Positions 45,144 through 54,385 of a DNA stretch of 64,000 nt are shown one piece after another. The translations under genes and the position numbers were made by a program. How positions within the stretch are numbered: the stretch's first letter is position 1; every line of letters begins with the position of its first letter. Origin of the DNA: JAGQOZ01 sp041399205 (GTDB lineage Bacteria > Planctomycetota > Planctomycetia > Pirellulales > Pirellulaceae); contig JAWKTK010000004.1 in assembly GCA_041399205.1 (NCBI GenBank), positions 310,001-374,000 on the forward strand, given 5' to 3'. The notes under the pieces were generated by a model. That model was not told the origin of the DNA. It did not search any database and was given only the letters and a program-made list of their open reading frames with translations.

Positions 45144-47306
45144 ATGACTTTCGATTGCTATTTCCCTCGCCGTTCTGTTCGACACTGCTTTCTATTTCTG
45201 CTTGTCGTGTTGGTTTTGCAAATCGCCTTGCCAGCGCAGGGGCAGACGGTAGCGGTCGAAGTTGGTTCGTTCCCGCAAGATGTGGCCGTGCATCGCGAAA
45301 TGGCTCAGCCCCCCGAAACGGACATTCAAGATATCGTGTCTACAGCGGCTGGCATGATGGTGCAAAGCGATCAGGCGTGGTACGTATTGGACAACCAAGC
45401 ATGGCGCATCAGCGAATCGCCTAAAGTTGCATCGGCTGGCTTGGCGGATTCGTATGCAGTGCGGCAGATTGCTATTCGAAAAGACGGGCGACGCGCCGCT
45501 GCCACGGATAGAGGCGTTTTTGAGCAGTTGCCCGGAACGGCTTGGGTCAAGCTGACGATTGCAGATGATTTGGGGCGAACTTGGGCGACCAGTGATGTGC
45601 GAGGTGTCACGTATGATTCGCACGGAGATCTGTGGATCGCTTCGTTGGCTGGCGTGATTCGACGCGAAGAAAAAGGCTGGACGTTTTACACCGGCAGCGA
45701 AGGCTTGCCATACAACGATTTCACTTGCTGCATGGCTGCCGGCAATGGTGACGTTTGGTTTGGCACAACCAAGGGCGCCATTCGCTATCGTCGAGGAGTT
45801 TGGGCGTACCGGCAAGGTCAGCGTTGGCTGCCGGACGATCAGGTTCGCGCCATTGCCGTCGACAGTCAAAACCAAGCGTGGTTTGCTACAGGAAACGGTG
45901 TAGGCTGTATTGAACAACAGACTATGACGCTGCAGGCGAAAGCGACCTTTTACGAAGATGAAATTGATCGATTGATTAAGCGCACGCCGTACGGTTATAC
46001 GTCCGAAGTATCGTTGCCCGAGCCCGGCCAGAAACAAAACGTCATCCATCACGATAGTGACAATGATGGACTTTGGACTGCCATGTACGGAGCCAGTCAG
46101 TGCTATGCGTATGCGGTGACGAAGTCGGAGATTGCCAAGCAACGTGCGAAACAGGCGTTTGAAGCGTTACGCTTTTTGCAGACAGTGACACAAGGTGGTC
46201 AGCACAGTCCGCCCCGAGGCTATGTGGCCAGAACTATTCTTCCTGCGTCTGGTCCAGATCCGAACGAAGGTCGAATGGAGCATGACCGGTTGACTCGCGC
46301 AAACGGCGATCGACTTTGGAAAGTCTATGAGCCTCGTTGGCCGCTTTCGGCCGACGGTCAATGGTATTGGAAAAGTGACACCAGTTCGGACGAATTGGAC
46401 GGACACTATTATTTCTATCCTTTGTATTACGACTTAGTTGCCGACGACGAATCGGAGAAAGCAGCAGTGCGGCAAGTGGTCGCCGATTTGACTGACCATT
46501 TGATCATGCATGATTACGTCTTAATGGAACACGACGGCACTCCGACTCGTTGGGCTGTTTTTCGCCCGCACAGCTTGAACCACAGCGAAGAGTGGACTGT
46601 GGAACGAGGTTTGAATTCGCTAAGCATGCTGTCGTATCTGGCGGTGGCCAAGCACGTGACGGGGCAGCAGAAATACGACATTGCTGCGGAGAAGCTGATG
46701 CGAGAATATTCGTTTGATACCAACGCGATGGTGCCGAAGATGCAGCGAGGTCCGGGTTCGGGAAACCAATCGGACGACGAAATGGCCTTCATGAGCTTTT
46801 ACAACTTGCTGAAATATTCGCATCATACAGAACACAAGAAGAAATGGTTGGCAGCGTTTTATGCGTACTGGATGATGGAACAGCCCGAACGGAATCCGTT
46901 TTTCAACTTCGCGTATGCTGCGCACGGGCAAAACCAGACGTATCAAGACGCGTTTGCCAATCGATCGTTATCACCTTGGGGTGGTTGGCTGGATGATTCG
47001 CTGCAAACGTTGATTTCGTTCCCGCTGGATCGAATCAACTGGGCGCAAAACAACAGCCATCGCCTTGATCTGGTTCGCTTGCCCAAACAACAAGGGCCGG
47101 GCATGCTGGGACTGAATGATGGAGATCGAGGGTACCGAGTGGACGGCAAGGTCTTGCCCGTAGATGAGCGGTTCTTCAATCACTGGAACACCGACCCTTG
47201 GCAATTGGACTACGGTGGCAATGGCCAGACGTTGGCGAGTGGCGCTGTTTATCTGCTGCCGTACTACATGGGCCGTTATCACGGCTTTATTAACGAAGCA
47301 AAGTAG
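45144..47306 (+). CDS. secreted two-component-propeller protein with C-terminal alpha-helical domain
   Basis: 720-residue exported protein. ATG 45144 gives a standard signal peptide (RRSVRH then FLFLLVVLVLQIALPAQG); the open frame extends 22 codons further upstream without support. Residues 40-270 contain propeller-type repeats (VRGVTYDSHGDLWIASLAGVIRREEKGW, MAAGNGDVWFGTTKGAIRYRRGVW, VRAIAVDSQNQAWFATGNGVGCI), as in the sensor propellers of hybrid histidine kinases, but no kinase follows. Residues about 320-720 are helical with many Trp/Tyr/His residues and resemble an alpha/alpha toroid of a lyase or glycosidase kind; this is inference. Its last 50 bases of coding sequence are duplicated 302 bp downstream. 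Confidence 0.75.
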   Translation: MTFDCYFPRRSVRHCFLFLLVVLVLQIALPAQGQTVAVEVGSFPQDVAVHREMAQPPETDIQDIVSTAAGMMVQSDQAWYVLDNQAWRISESPKVASAGLADSYAVRQIAIRKDGRRAAATDRGVFEQLPGTAWVKLTIADDLGRTWATSDVRGVTYDSHGDLWIASLAGVIRREEKGWTFYTGSEGLPYNDFTCCMAAGNGDVWFGTTKGAIRYRRGVWAYRQGQRWLPDDQVRAIAVDSQNQAWFATGNGVGCIEQQTMTLQAKATFYEDEIDRLIKRTPYGYTSEVSLPEPGQKQNVIHHDSDNDGLWTAMYGASQCYAYAVTKSEIAKQRAKQAFEALRFLQTVTQGGQHSPPRGYVARTILPASGPDPNEGRMEHDRLTRANGDRLWKVYEPRWPLSADGQWYWKSDTSSDELDGHYYFYPLYYDLVADDESEKAAVRQVVADLTDHLIMHDYVLMEHDGTPTRWAVFRPHSLNHSEEWTVERGLNSLSMLSYLAVAKHVTGQQKYDIAAEKLMREYSFDTNAMVPKMQRGPGSGNQSDDEMAFMSFYNLLKYSHHTEHKKKWLAAFYAYWMMEQPERNPFFNFAYAAHGQNQTYQDAFANRSLSPWGGWLDDSLQTLISFPLDRINWAQNNSHRLDLVRLPKQQGPGMLGLNDGDRGYRVDGKVLPVDERFFNHWNTDPWQLDYGGNGQTLASGAVYLLPYYMGRYHGFINEAK

Positions 47307-47652
47307 TCGTGGCAAACGCCAGCCATGGAAATAGGCTGGTTGTGTAGTGGACGAGGTGACGAGTCCCTTGGTTGCGTAGTGGACGAGGTGACGAGTCCCT
47401 TAGTTGCGTAGTGGACGAGGCGACGAGTCCCTTAGTTGCGTAGTGGACGAGGCGACGAGTCCCTTAGTTGTGGGACGGGCGACGAGTCGTTGCGTAGTGG
47501 ACGAGGTGACGAGTCCCTGGGTGGTTGCGTAGTGGACGAGGTGACGAGTCCCTTAGTCTGCCGTACTACATGGGCCGTTATCACGGCTTTATTAACGAAG
47601 CAAAGTAGTCGTGGCAAGCGCCAGCCATAGAAATAGGCTGGTTGCGTAGTGG
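47256..47652 (+). repeat. 302-bp duplication of the 3' end of the propeller gene
   Basis: Bases 47256-47350 (the last 17 codons, the stop and 44 bp of downstream sequence) recur at 47558-47652 with three mismatches, at an offset of 302 bp. The second copy carries no start and is non-functional. It is embedded between two blocks of the 32-bp tandem repeat. Confidence 0.9.
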
Positions 47653-47734
47653 ACGAGGTGACGAGTCCCTTAGTTGTGTAGTGGACGAGGTGACGAGTCC
47701 CTTAGTTGCGTAGTGGACGAGGTGACGAGTCCCA
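47344..47734 (+). repeat. array of a 32-bp direct repeat (about nine copies)
   Basis: Unit GTAGTGGACGAGGTGACGAG followed by TCCCTTAGTTGC. Copies start at 47344, 47376, 47408, 47440, about 47472 (degenerate), 47494, 47529, 47646, 47678 and 47710. Most are exactly 32 bp apart, with one or two substitutions (ggtg/ggcg). There are no unique spacers, so it is a tandem repeat and not CRISPR. The rest of 47307-47784 holds nothing else. Confidence 0.9.
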
Positions 47735-47784
47735 GAACAAGTCCTCCCCGAAACAAATCGCCCTGAATTTCCGCTTGTTTTGGA

Positions 47785-49140
47785 TCAATACCGCGGCGGT
47801 GGCGAAGCGTATCGAGTGGCCGTGGAGGTTCGAGCACCGTTGTCGTATTGTTCGTAGGCGGCGGGTGAAATTCGCGAACCGCTGTCGCTTCTGGCTTCCC
47901 CTTCTTGGCTGTACGATTGCGTGCTACCGGGCCGCCATGGCTTGGAATAGTCGTAGTTCGAATCTTGCGGTACTGCGTCGTACGACGCGTCCGCATCGCT
48001 CGCTTGAGCCGGCAGCGAATTCAGCGGATTCAATTTCGTGGCCGCACCCGAAACCGCTTGTTGCGTGTTTTGGTACGCGTCTTTGGCAAGTTGAGAACCG
48101 TTTTGAAGTTGGCCTGCCACGGAATCCTTCATTTGCGAAACACCGTCGCGAAGCTGCGACACGCCAGAATTGGCTGCCTGCTGTAGCTTCTGACGTCCTT
48201 GATCGAATCCGCCAGCCAAGCGGTCTCGAGCACCACTGGCATAATCCGCTGCGTTGTCGCGATACTGGTCATACGCATCTGCGGCCGTATCCAGAGACTC
48301 TTGAGCGTAATCCACGGTGTCTCGAGCGTCTTGTGCATACGACCGAGCTCCGCTTATCGCTTGATCTGAACTTTCAGCGGCATAGTTGCCAAGTTCCGCC
48401 GCGTAGTCTCGTACGCCAGACGCGTAGTCTCCGACAGTCGACGTCGCTTCGCTGACGGAATCGCGAGCGTAGTCGGTGGCTTGTTCGGCATAGCGACCTG
48501 CTGATTCGGTCGCGCGATTGTAGGTGTCGTTCGCCACGTCGGTTACGCCTTGAGTGGCTTGCCCGTACAGATCTTGGGCATAGTCGGTGGCCGTGTCGAC
48601 CGGGTAACGAGGATTCTTCGCATAGCGGTCAACGGATTCCGACGCGGAATCGGCGGCGTCGCCTGCGTAGCGATTGGCTTGACTCAAGTAGTCTTGGCCT
48701 TGGCGAGTGTAATTCGAATAAGTGTCTTTGGCTTGTGCCACACGGTCCGTCATGCCTTCCGCTGCGGTTTGACCATAGTCGCCCGAATACGGACCGCCGT
48801 TGGAACTGGCTGTTTGTCCGGCCGATTTGGCCACATCATTCACAATGGAAGGATAGCCGGTGTCCGGATAGCGATACCCGTTAGCGGGCGAAGGATCGGC
48901 TGTCTTCGGAGCAGCACTGCCGTTGGGTGAATACGCGTACGGATTGGCTTGGCTGGATGGTGGCGGAAGTTCCGGACTGTTCTCCATGGCCGTGAAGACA
49001 TCATCAGCAGGTGCCATCCATCCCATTCCTGGGATCTGAGAAACCGATTGACGAGTTGTTCGGCAACCGCTGCTAGAAACGACACAACTGGCCGCCAAAG
49101 TAAAGCTCAATACCGTTTGCCAATTCCGTTTGGATGTCAT
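47785..49140 (-). CDS. lipoprotein with LEA/apolipoprotein-like amphipathic repeats
   Basis: 451 residues. The N-terminus is a lipoprotein signal: hydrophobic 10-21 and a lipobox-like SSSGC with C26 as the acylated residue. Residues 30-125 are low-complexity (Pro, Ser, Asn, Tyr). Residues 130-330 form a long run of roughly 11-residue amphipathic helix repeats with regularly placed Tyr-Ala, Asp/Glu and Arg/Lys (TDYARDSVSEATSTVGDYAS, SDQAISGARSYAQDARDTVD), like LEA group 3 proteins or apolipoproteins. The C-terminus is disordered and rich in Tyr, Ser and Pro. Likely a periplasmic or outer-membrane-tethered stress or spacer protein; function not known. Divergent from xseA. Confidence 0.75.
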   Translation of the reverse strand: MTSKRNWQTVLSFTLAASCVVSSSGCRTTRQSVSQIPGMGWMAPADDVFTAMENSPELPPPSSQANPYAYSPNGSAAPKTADPSPANGYRYPDTGYPSIVNDVAKSAGQTASSNGGPYSGDYGQTAAEGMTDRVAQAKDTYSNYTRQGQDYLSQANRYAGDAADSASESVDRYAKNPRYPVDTATDYAQDLYGQATQGVTDVANDTYNRATESAGRYAEQATDYARDSVSEATSTVGDYASGVRDYAAELGNYAAESSDQAISGARSYAQDARDTVDYAQESLDTAADAYDQYRDNAADYASGARDRLAGGFDQGRQKLQQAANSGVSQLRDGVSQMKDSVAGQLQNGSQLAKDAYQNTQQAVSGAATKLNPLNSLPAQASDADASYDAVPQDSNYDYSKPWRPGSTQSYSQEGEARSDSGSRISPAAYEQYDNGARTSTATRYASPPPRY

Positions 49141-49474
49141 TGCGAACTATTCCTTTAGTCGATCTGGGATCGTTTCCTTCGCGAGCTGGCATGCCAGCGC
49201 CGTTGATCTTCAATCTGGATGAACCGTCAGTACGGCAGCATTCGCCCAATATATTTCTTCGGTTCGTTAACTTCCCTACGGTGAACTTTATCCTTAAACA
49301 CCGCGCAAAGAAAAATTCCCTGTGGAAGTTGCGGGATCGTAGAAGATGAAAAATGCTACGTCAAGCGAAGAATCACGCTGCCAGTGCTGTGGTAGCGGGT
49401 CTTCGAATTTGCGACCGAATCTGCTACCGTGTTGCAGTTCACGCGGTAGTGCTTGCGAACCTTCGACTGGCAGC
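49141..49474. other. divergent promoter region between the lipoprotein gene and xseA
   Basis: 334 bp. The open frame of xseA continues back to 49346, but that extension is Cys/Ser-rich and not conserved in the family. No clear promoter boxes or RNA genes are seen. Confidence 0.4.
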
Positions 49475-50755
49475 ATGGGATTCCAAACTTTGTCCGGTTT
49501 TACCGAAAATGAAACGCTCAGCATTAGCGAACTAAATCTTCAGATTCGCAATTCGCTGCAACAGAATTTCGGAGCTGTTTGGGTGACGGGCGAAATCACC
49601 GATTTGTCTCGTCCCCAATCAGGCCACATTTACCTTTCGCTGAAAGATGATCAGTCTCAAATCCGCGCGGTCTTGTGGAGAAGCACCGTTAGTCGGTTGC
49701 CGTTTGATCTACATGACGGCATGCAGGTAGTAGCACAGGGCAGTATTGACGTCTATCCTCCGCGAGGAACCTATCAGCTGATCCTGAAGCAAGTAGAACC
49801 GTTAGGGGTGGGAGCTTTGCAGCTGGCACTGCAAAAGCTGCAAGAAAAGCTCGCGGCGGAAGGGTTGTTTGACCCTGCCAAGAAACGCCCGCTTCCCGCA
49901 ATTCCGAAGCACATTGCCGTGGTCAGTAGTCCCACTGGCGCGGCGATTCGAGATTTCCTGCAAGTCCTTTCGCGACGTTGGCCGCAAGCCACTGTTTCCG
50001 TACTACCGACTCGAGTTCAAGGCGAAGGTGCGGAGCAGGAAATTGCGTCGGCGATTGTTCGCGCCCAACAATGGCAGCCTCGGCCAGACGTCCTGGTGGT
50101 CACTCGGGGTGGCGGCAGTTTGGAAGACTTGTGGTGCTTCAACAGTGAAAAAGTGGTTCGCTCGGTGGCAGCCTGTCGCATTCCGACGGTGTCGGCGATT
50201 GGACATGAAATTGATGTGACGTTGTGTGATTTAGCAGCCGATGTTCGCGCGCTCACGCCGACGGAAGCTGCCGAGTTGATTTCGCCGGATCAGGTGGAAC
50301 TGCGGCAAGCATTGTCGCGGGTTCGCCAGCGCATGGAGCACTTGTTGCGACAGCAGATCCGACTGCATCGGTTGCGGCTGGACCATTGGGCCGAACGTCC
50401 CGTTTTGCGCGACCCGTTGCAGATCATTCGCGATCGAAGTCGAATCACAGACGAATGGGCCATAAGACTGAACGATGCCATGGCAGACGTGTTATTCGAA
50501 AAGAAGCGTACTGTCGATTCGCTGACGCAACAACTGGATTCGCTCAGCCCGCTGAACGTACTGCGTCGAGGCTACAGTGTCAGTACGAACGTGCAGGACG
50601 GGACCGTGGTTCGCAGCGTGGAGCAAATACAAATAGGCGACCAGATGGAAACCATCTTGCCCGATGGTCGGTTGGTCAGTCGAATTGAACGTATTAGTAC
50701 GGAACGTTCCACGGTCACGACCCCAGGCAAACGCAAGAAGAAGAAACAGCAATAG
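49475..50755 (+). CDS. xseA: exodeoxyribonuclease VII large subunit
   Basis: Catalytic subunit of exonuclease VII, which degrades single-stranded DNA to oligonucleotides. With start ATG 49475 it has 426 residues, close to the usual length. N-terminal OB fold (about 8-105: SISELNLQIRNSLQQNFGAV, VTGEITDLSRPQSGHIYLSL), then the catalytic XseA core with AVVSSPTGAAIRDF, VSVLPTRVQGEGAE, VTRGGGSLEDLWCFNSE and GHEIDVTLCDLAADVRALTP, all typical signatures. A helical coiled-coil and a C-terminal SPLNVLRRGYS segment follow, then a Lys-rich tail. It is 14 bp upstream of xseB, clearly one operon. Confidence 0.95.
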   Translation: MGFQTLSGFTENETLSISELNLQIRNSLQQNFGAVWVTGEITDLSRPQSGHIYLSLKDDQSQIRAVLWRSTVSRLPFDLHDGMQVVAQGSIDVYPPRGTYQLILKQVEPLGVGALQLALQKLQEKLAAEGLFDPAKKRPLPAIPKHIAVVSSPTGAAIRDFLQVLSRRWPQATVSVLPTRVQGEGAEQEIASAIVRAQQWQPRPDVLVVTRGGGSLEDLWCFNSEKVVRSVAACRIPTVSAIGHEIDVTLCDLAADVRALTPTEAAELISPDQVELRQALSRVRQRMEHLLRQQIRLHRLRLDHWAERPVLRDPLQIIRDRSRITDEWAIRLNDAMADVLFEKKRTVDSLTQQLDSLSPLNVLRRGYSVSTNVQDGTVVRSVEQIQIGDQMETILPDGRLVSRIERISTERSTVTTPGKRKKKKQQ

Positions 50756-50769
50756 AAGAGCAGAAGTCC

Positions 50770-51156
50770 ATGACTGAAAAGAAAAGTAAAAAACGTGATG
50801 ACGCCAAGGCTTCAGACAATGTTGATTTTGAAGCAAGCTTGCAAACGCTGGAAGAAATTGTCCGGCAATTGGAAGCCGGCGAAGTTGGTCTGGATGAATC
50901 CCTGAAGATGTATGAAACAGGAGTGAAGCATCTGCAGCAATGCTACCAGTCACTCGATCAAGCGGAACGAAAAGTCCAACTGCTGTCTCAAGTGGATGCG
51001 GATGGCAAGCCTGTCTGGCAACGTTTTGACGAAGCGGAAATGTCACTCGAAGAAAAAGCAGCCGCTCGTGCTCAGCGCCGATCGGCTACTCCATCCGGAA
51101 AAACTCGTACTTCCGCCAACGACCAAGCGAATTCGGCCAATCGCGACCTTTTCTAG
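50770..51156 (+). CDS. xseB: exodeoxyribonuclease VII small subunit
   Basis: Partner of XseA; several copies bind the helical part of the large subunit. 128 residues: the core (19-75: VDFEASLQTLEEIVRQLEAG, LDESLKMYETGVKHLQQCYQ, LDQAERKVQLL) is the typical three-helix XseB fold. A polar, probably disordered tail of about 45 residues makes it longer than the usual 70-80. AGAAG precedes the ATG. It follows xseA by 14 bp and lies 270 bp ahead of ispA, the common xseB-ispA-dxs order. Confidence 0.93.
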   Translation: MTEKKSKKRDDAKASDNVDFEASLQTLEEIVRQLEAGEVGLDESLKMYETGVKHLQQCYQSLDQAERKVQLLSQVDADGKPVWQRFDEAEMSLEEKAAARAQRRSATPSGKTRTSANDQANSANRDLF

Positions 51157-51426
51157 CGTCCCCAAGTCTTGTTGTTTCGGCTCTGGTGCTAACGCTATTC
51201 CTACAACGGGGGAGCTGCGCGGCGAGACAGCTTAGGTAAAACACGGTAAACGTGGTGGTGCTATCTGGTTTCTTCGTTACCTAGTGGCGGCGTTTTCGGT
51301 TCAAAAAACAGCAAAAAGTGTCGCAAAGTTGGTTTCGCCGGTCTTTCCGGTCGTTCCTGGAGTGGTTGGTTTTGGATTACATTAGAATACTGTTTCCCTG
51401 TTTCTTTGCCGTAAGTTCATTGCCAC

Positions 51427-52335
51427 ATGGTTGAATCTGCCACGACGCCCTTCAAAACGCAATCAGCTCGCCTTCAAGAGCGGGTAAACCTGAAGCTGGC
51501 TCAGTACTGCCAGATCGGTGCCGGTTGCCCAGAACGGTTGGAAGACGCGATTTCCTATAGCTTGTTGGCTCCGGGAAAGCGTCTGCGACCCGTGTTGTGT
51601 CTGGCGGCAACTCAAATTTGTGGTGGTCCGGTGGACGCTGCTTTGCCAGCCGCGTGCGCCATCGAGATGGTGCATGCTTATTCGCTGATTCATGACGATT
51701 TGCCAGCCATGGATGACGATGAACTTCGCCGAGGCCTCCCGACTTCGCATATCAAGTTTGGCGAAGCGACGGCGATTCTAGCGGGTGACGCGTTGCTGAC
51801 GCGAGCGTTCGAAGTAATGGCTACGGACGTCAAACCAGCCGAATCGGCCGCCCATTGTTGCCGAATTTTAGCACTCGCCGCCGGTCCTGCCGGAATGGTG
51901 GGCGGTCAATCGGATGACTTGGCAGCAGAATCGCAGAATGCACCGAACCAAAACAACATTGAAGCGTTAGAACATATTCACCGAAGAAAGACCGGAGCGT
52001 TACTGGTTGCTTCGCTGGAAATCGGAGCCACCGTGGCAGGGGCTACTACCGAACAGATTGACTGTCTCCGATCGTACGGAGCGAACTTGGGGTTGGCCTT
52101 CCAGATTGTCGACGACCTGCTAGACCTCACCGGTGACGAATCCACCATTGGGAAAAAGCCGGGCCAGGATGTGCATCGAGGCAAATTGACCTATCCGCAA
52201 TTGCTGGGCGAAGGAGCGAGCCGGCAATACGCAAGTGAATTGATTGAACAAGCCATCTTGTCATTGAACATCTTCGGCACGGAAGGAGCTTACTTGGACG
52301 AGTTAGCTCGCTATGTGCTGGAAAGGAACCGTTAA
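51427..52335 (+). CDS. ispA: (2E,6E)-farnesyl/geranylgeranyl diphosphate synthase
   Basis: Class I trans-prenyltransferase that condenses IPP with DMAPP/GPP (and perhaps FPP). 302 residues. Visible motifs: GKRLRP (50-55), first Asp-rich motif HDDLPAMDDDELRRG with D90, D91 and D96-98 (the two-residue insert typical of bacterial FPP synthases), GDALLTRAF, HRRKTGALL, and the second Asp-rich motif DDLLDLTGD (229-237). Product length (C15 or C20) cannot be decided with certainty. The dxs GTG begins 2 bp after its stop, so both are co-transcribed; the 270 bp before it may carry a promoter. Confidence 0.93.
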   Translation: MVESATTPFKTQSARLQERVNLKLAQYCQIGAGCPERLEDAISYSLLAPGKRLRPVLCLAATQICGGPVDAALPAACAIEMVHAYSLIHDDLPAMDDDELRRGLPTSHIKFGEATAILAGDALLTRAFEVMATDVKPAESAAHCCRILALAAGPAGMVGGQSDDLAAESQNAPNQNNIEALEHIHRRKTGALLVASLEIGATVAGATTEQIDCLRSYGANLGLAFQIVDDLLDLTGDESTIGKKPGQDVHRGKLTYPQLLGEGASRQYASELIEQAILSLNIFGTEGAYLDELARYVLERNR

Positions 52336-52337
52336 TC

Positions 52338-54221
52338 GTGTCCAAGCTGCTTCCGAATCTTGCTTCGGCCGTTGAACTTCACGACATGCCTATCGACCAA
52401 CTGGAACAATTGTCCAGTGAAATTCGTGAAGTGCTTTGTAACCTAGTGGCAACGCGTACCGCACACTTCGCTTCAAATTTAGGCGTGGTGGAATTGTGCA
52501 TTGCATTGCATTCGGTCTTTGACTTTCGCCACGACCGGCTTATCTGGGATACCGGCCACCAAGTCTATCCGCACAAACTGGTTACCGGTCGGTACAAGGA
52601 TTTTGGAACCATTCGAACCAAAGGCGGTTTGATGGGTTACCCCAATCCCAATGAAAGCGAATATGACCTGTTCATGACAGGACACGCTAGTTGCAGCGTT
52701 TCCACAGCGATGGGTTTACGCAGCGGTGACCAGTTGTTGGGCAGTGATGCGCACAGCGTGGCCGTGATTGGTGACGGCGCATTTCCGTCGGGCATTGTCT
52801 TTGAAGCCATGAATAACGTCGTCCGCTTCAAAAAGAAGACGTTGGTCATTTTGAATGACAACAAGATGTCTATTTGTCCTCGTGTCGGTGGCATGGCGAA
52901 TTATCTAGACCGCCTGCGCACAAACACTTATTACACAGGCCTGAAAACGGAAGTGGTCAAAGCGCTGAATAAAGTTCCTGTCTTTGGCGATCCGGTGGAA
53001 CGATTCTTGGCCCAGCTGAAAGAGTCTGTCAAAGCGGGGCTGCACGGCGGCATGTTGTTTGAAGATCTGGGATTTCGCTACATCGGCCCAATCGACGGAC
53101 ACAACATCACCATCCTGCGAAAATACTTAGCGATGGTCAAAGAAATGCCTGACCCCGTGTTGCTGCACGTCGTCACGGAAAAAGGCCATGGGTTCCGCCC
53201 CGCTGAAGAAGATCCCGTTTTCTTTCATACGCCTCCCGCATTTGTGGAAGAAAATGGCAAAGCCGTGCCTAAGAAATCGTCTGGTTCGCCTGCCTATACG
53301 AATGTGGTTCGCGATGCCATCCAGCAGCAGATGGAGGCAGATTCGCGAGTGACCGTGATGACGGCGGCTATGTGCCAAGGCAACAAGTTGGAACCGATTC
53401 GCGACAAATTCCCCGAACAGTTCTTTGATGTTGGTATCTGCGAATCGCACGCGGTGGCCTTTGCCGCTGGTCAAGCCAAAGCAGGGTTGCGCCCCATTGT
53501 CAACATTTACAGCACGTTCCTGCAGCGAAGTTACGATCAGATCTTCCAAGAGGTCTGCCTGCAAGATTTGCCTGTGGTCTTCACGATGGATCGAGCTGGA
53601 TTGACTGGCCCCGATGGCCCGACGCATCATGGTGTATTTGACATCGGTTACATGAGAATTTTTCCTAACATGGTCTGCATGGCTCCGGGTGATGCGTATG
53701 ATTTGCCGCAGATGCTGGACCTGGCTTTGAAGCTGGATCATCCGTCGTCTATTCGCTATCCCAAAACCAATGCCGTAACCGTGGCCGGTGATCGTTCGCC
53801 CGTAGAGTTTGGCAAAGGCGAACTCCTGAAATGGTCTCATGATGGCATGATCGTCTGTTGCGGAACGCAATTGGATGATTGTCTGAAAGCGGCGGATCGC
53901 TTGGCCAAAGAAGGCATCAATGTCGGTGTCATCAACGCTCGGTTTATCAAACCGCTGGACGAAGAATTATTGCTCAAGGCCTTAAACGAATCGTCTTATG
54001 TGGTCACGGTGGAAGAAGGAGCTTTGGCGGGCGGTTTTGGTAGTGCCTTGCTGGAACTGGCATGTCAACATGGCGTCAACACGTCGCATATTCGTCGATT
54101 GGGTATTCCAGATCAGTTTGTGGAACATGGTGAACGAGCTGAATTGTTGGCGGACTTGGGCATTGATAGCGACGGCATTGTGCGAACCTGCCGCCAACTT
54201 TCGTCTCAACTGCAAACCTAA
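52338..54221 (+). CDS. dxs: 1-deoxy-D-xylulose-5-phosphate synthase
   Basis: Thiamine-diphosphate enzyme that joins pyruvate and glyceraldehyde-3-phosphate, the first step of the MEP isoprenoid pathway. 627 residues, start GTG 52338, 2 bp after ispA. Seen: SNLGVVELCIALH and DTGHQVYPHK in the first domain, the ThDP motif VIGDGAFPSGIVFEAMNN...ILNDNKMSI, EDLGFRYIGPIDGHN, the second domain with VGICESHAVAFAAG (catalytic Glu kept) and DRAGLTGPDGPTHHG, and the C-terminal EEGALAGGFGSALLE. Some loops differ from the E. coli type (GAFPSGI for GAITAGM; CESH for AEQH; AHFAS for GHLAS), which may be a planctomycete subtype. Confidence 0.95.
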   Translation: MSKLLPNLASAVELHDMPIDQLEQLSSEIREVLCNLVATRTAHFASNLGVVELCIALHSVFDFRHDRLIWDTGHQVYPHKLVTGRYKDFGTIRTKGGLMGYPNPNESEYDLFMTGHASCSVSTAMGLRSGDQLLGSDAHSVAVIGDGAFPSGIVFEAMNNVVRFKKKTLVILNDNKMSICPRVGGMANYLDRLRTNTYYTGLKTEVVKALNKVPVFGDPVERFLAQLKESVKAGLHGGMLFEDLGFRYIGPIDGHNITILRKYLAMVKEMPDPVLLHVVTEKGHGFRPAEEDPVFFHTPPAFVEENGKAVPKKSSGSPAYTNVVRDAIQQQMEADSRVTVMTAAMCQGNKLEPIRDKFPEQFFDVGICESHAVAFAAGQAKAGLRPIVNIYSTFLQRSYDQIFQEVCLQDLPVVFTMDRAGLTGPDGPTHHGVFDIGYMRIFPNMVCMAPGDAYDLPQMLDLALKLDHPSSIRYPKTNAVTVAGDRSPVEFGKGELLKWSHDGMIVCCGTQLDDCLKAADRLAKEGINVGVINARFIKPLDEELLLKALNESSYVVTVEEGALAGGFGSALLELACQHGVNTSHIRRLGIPDQFVEHGERAELLADLGIDSDGIVRTCRQLSSQLQT

Positions 54222-54385
54222 TGGCCCATTCTCCAGCGGCATTAAGTATCGTGTTCGAATAACGTTCAGACTAGGCTCAGGATTCGTCCCCGAGTGCTCT
54301 AGGTGCTCGGTTCACGCGGTGGTGCTGTCATGACATACGAATTGCCCAAGTCCGCGCGCAATGGCATGATCAGCCACGAGTTCTA

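Noticed and set aside
47432..47617. Small ORFs on both strands inside the repeat array
   Set aside because: They only translate the 32-bp unit and the duplicated gene end; no independent start signal.
47344..47734. Possible CRISPR array (32-bp repeats)
   Set aside because: Units are contiguous with no unique spacers and no cas genes are near; it is a simple tandem repeat.
49346..49474. 43-residue N-terminal extension of XseA
   Set aside because: Cys/Ser-rich and absent from the family; ATG 49475 gives the normal length.
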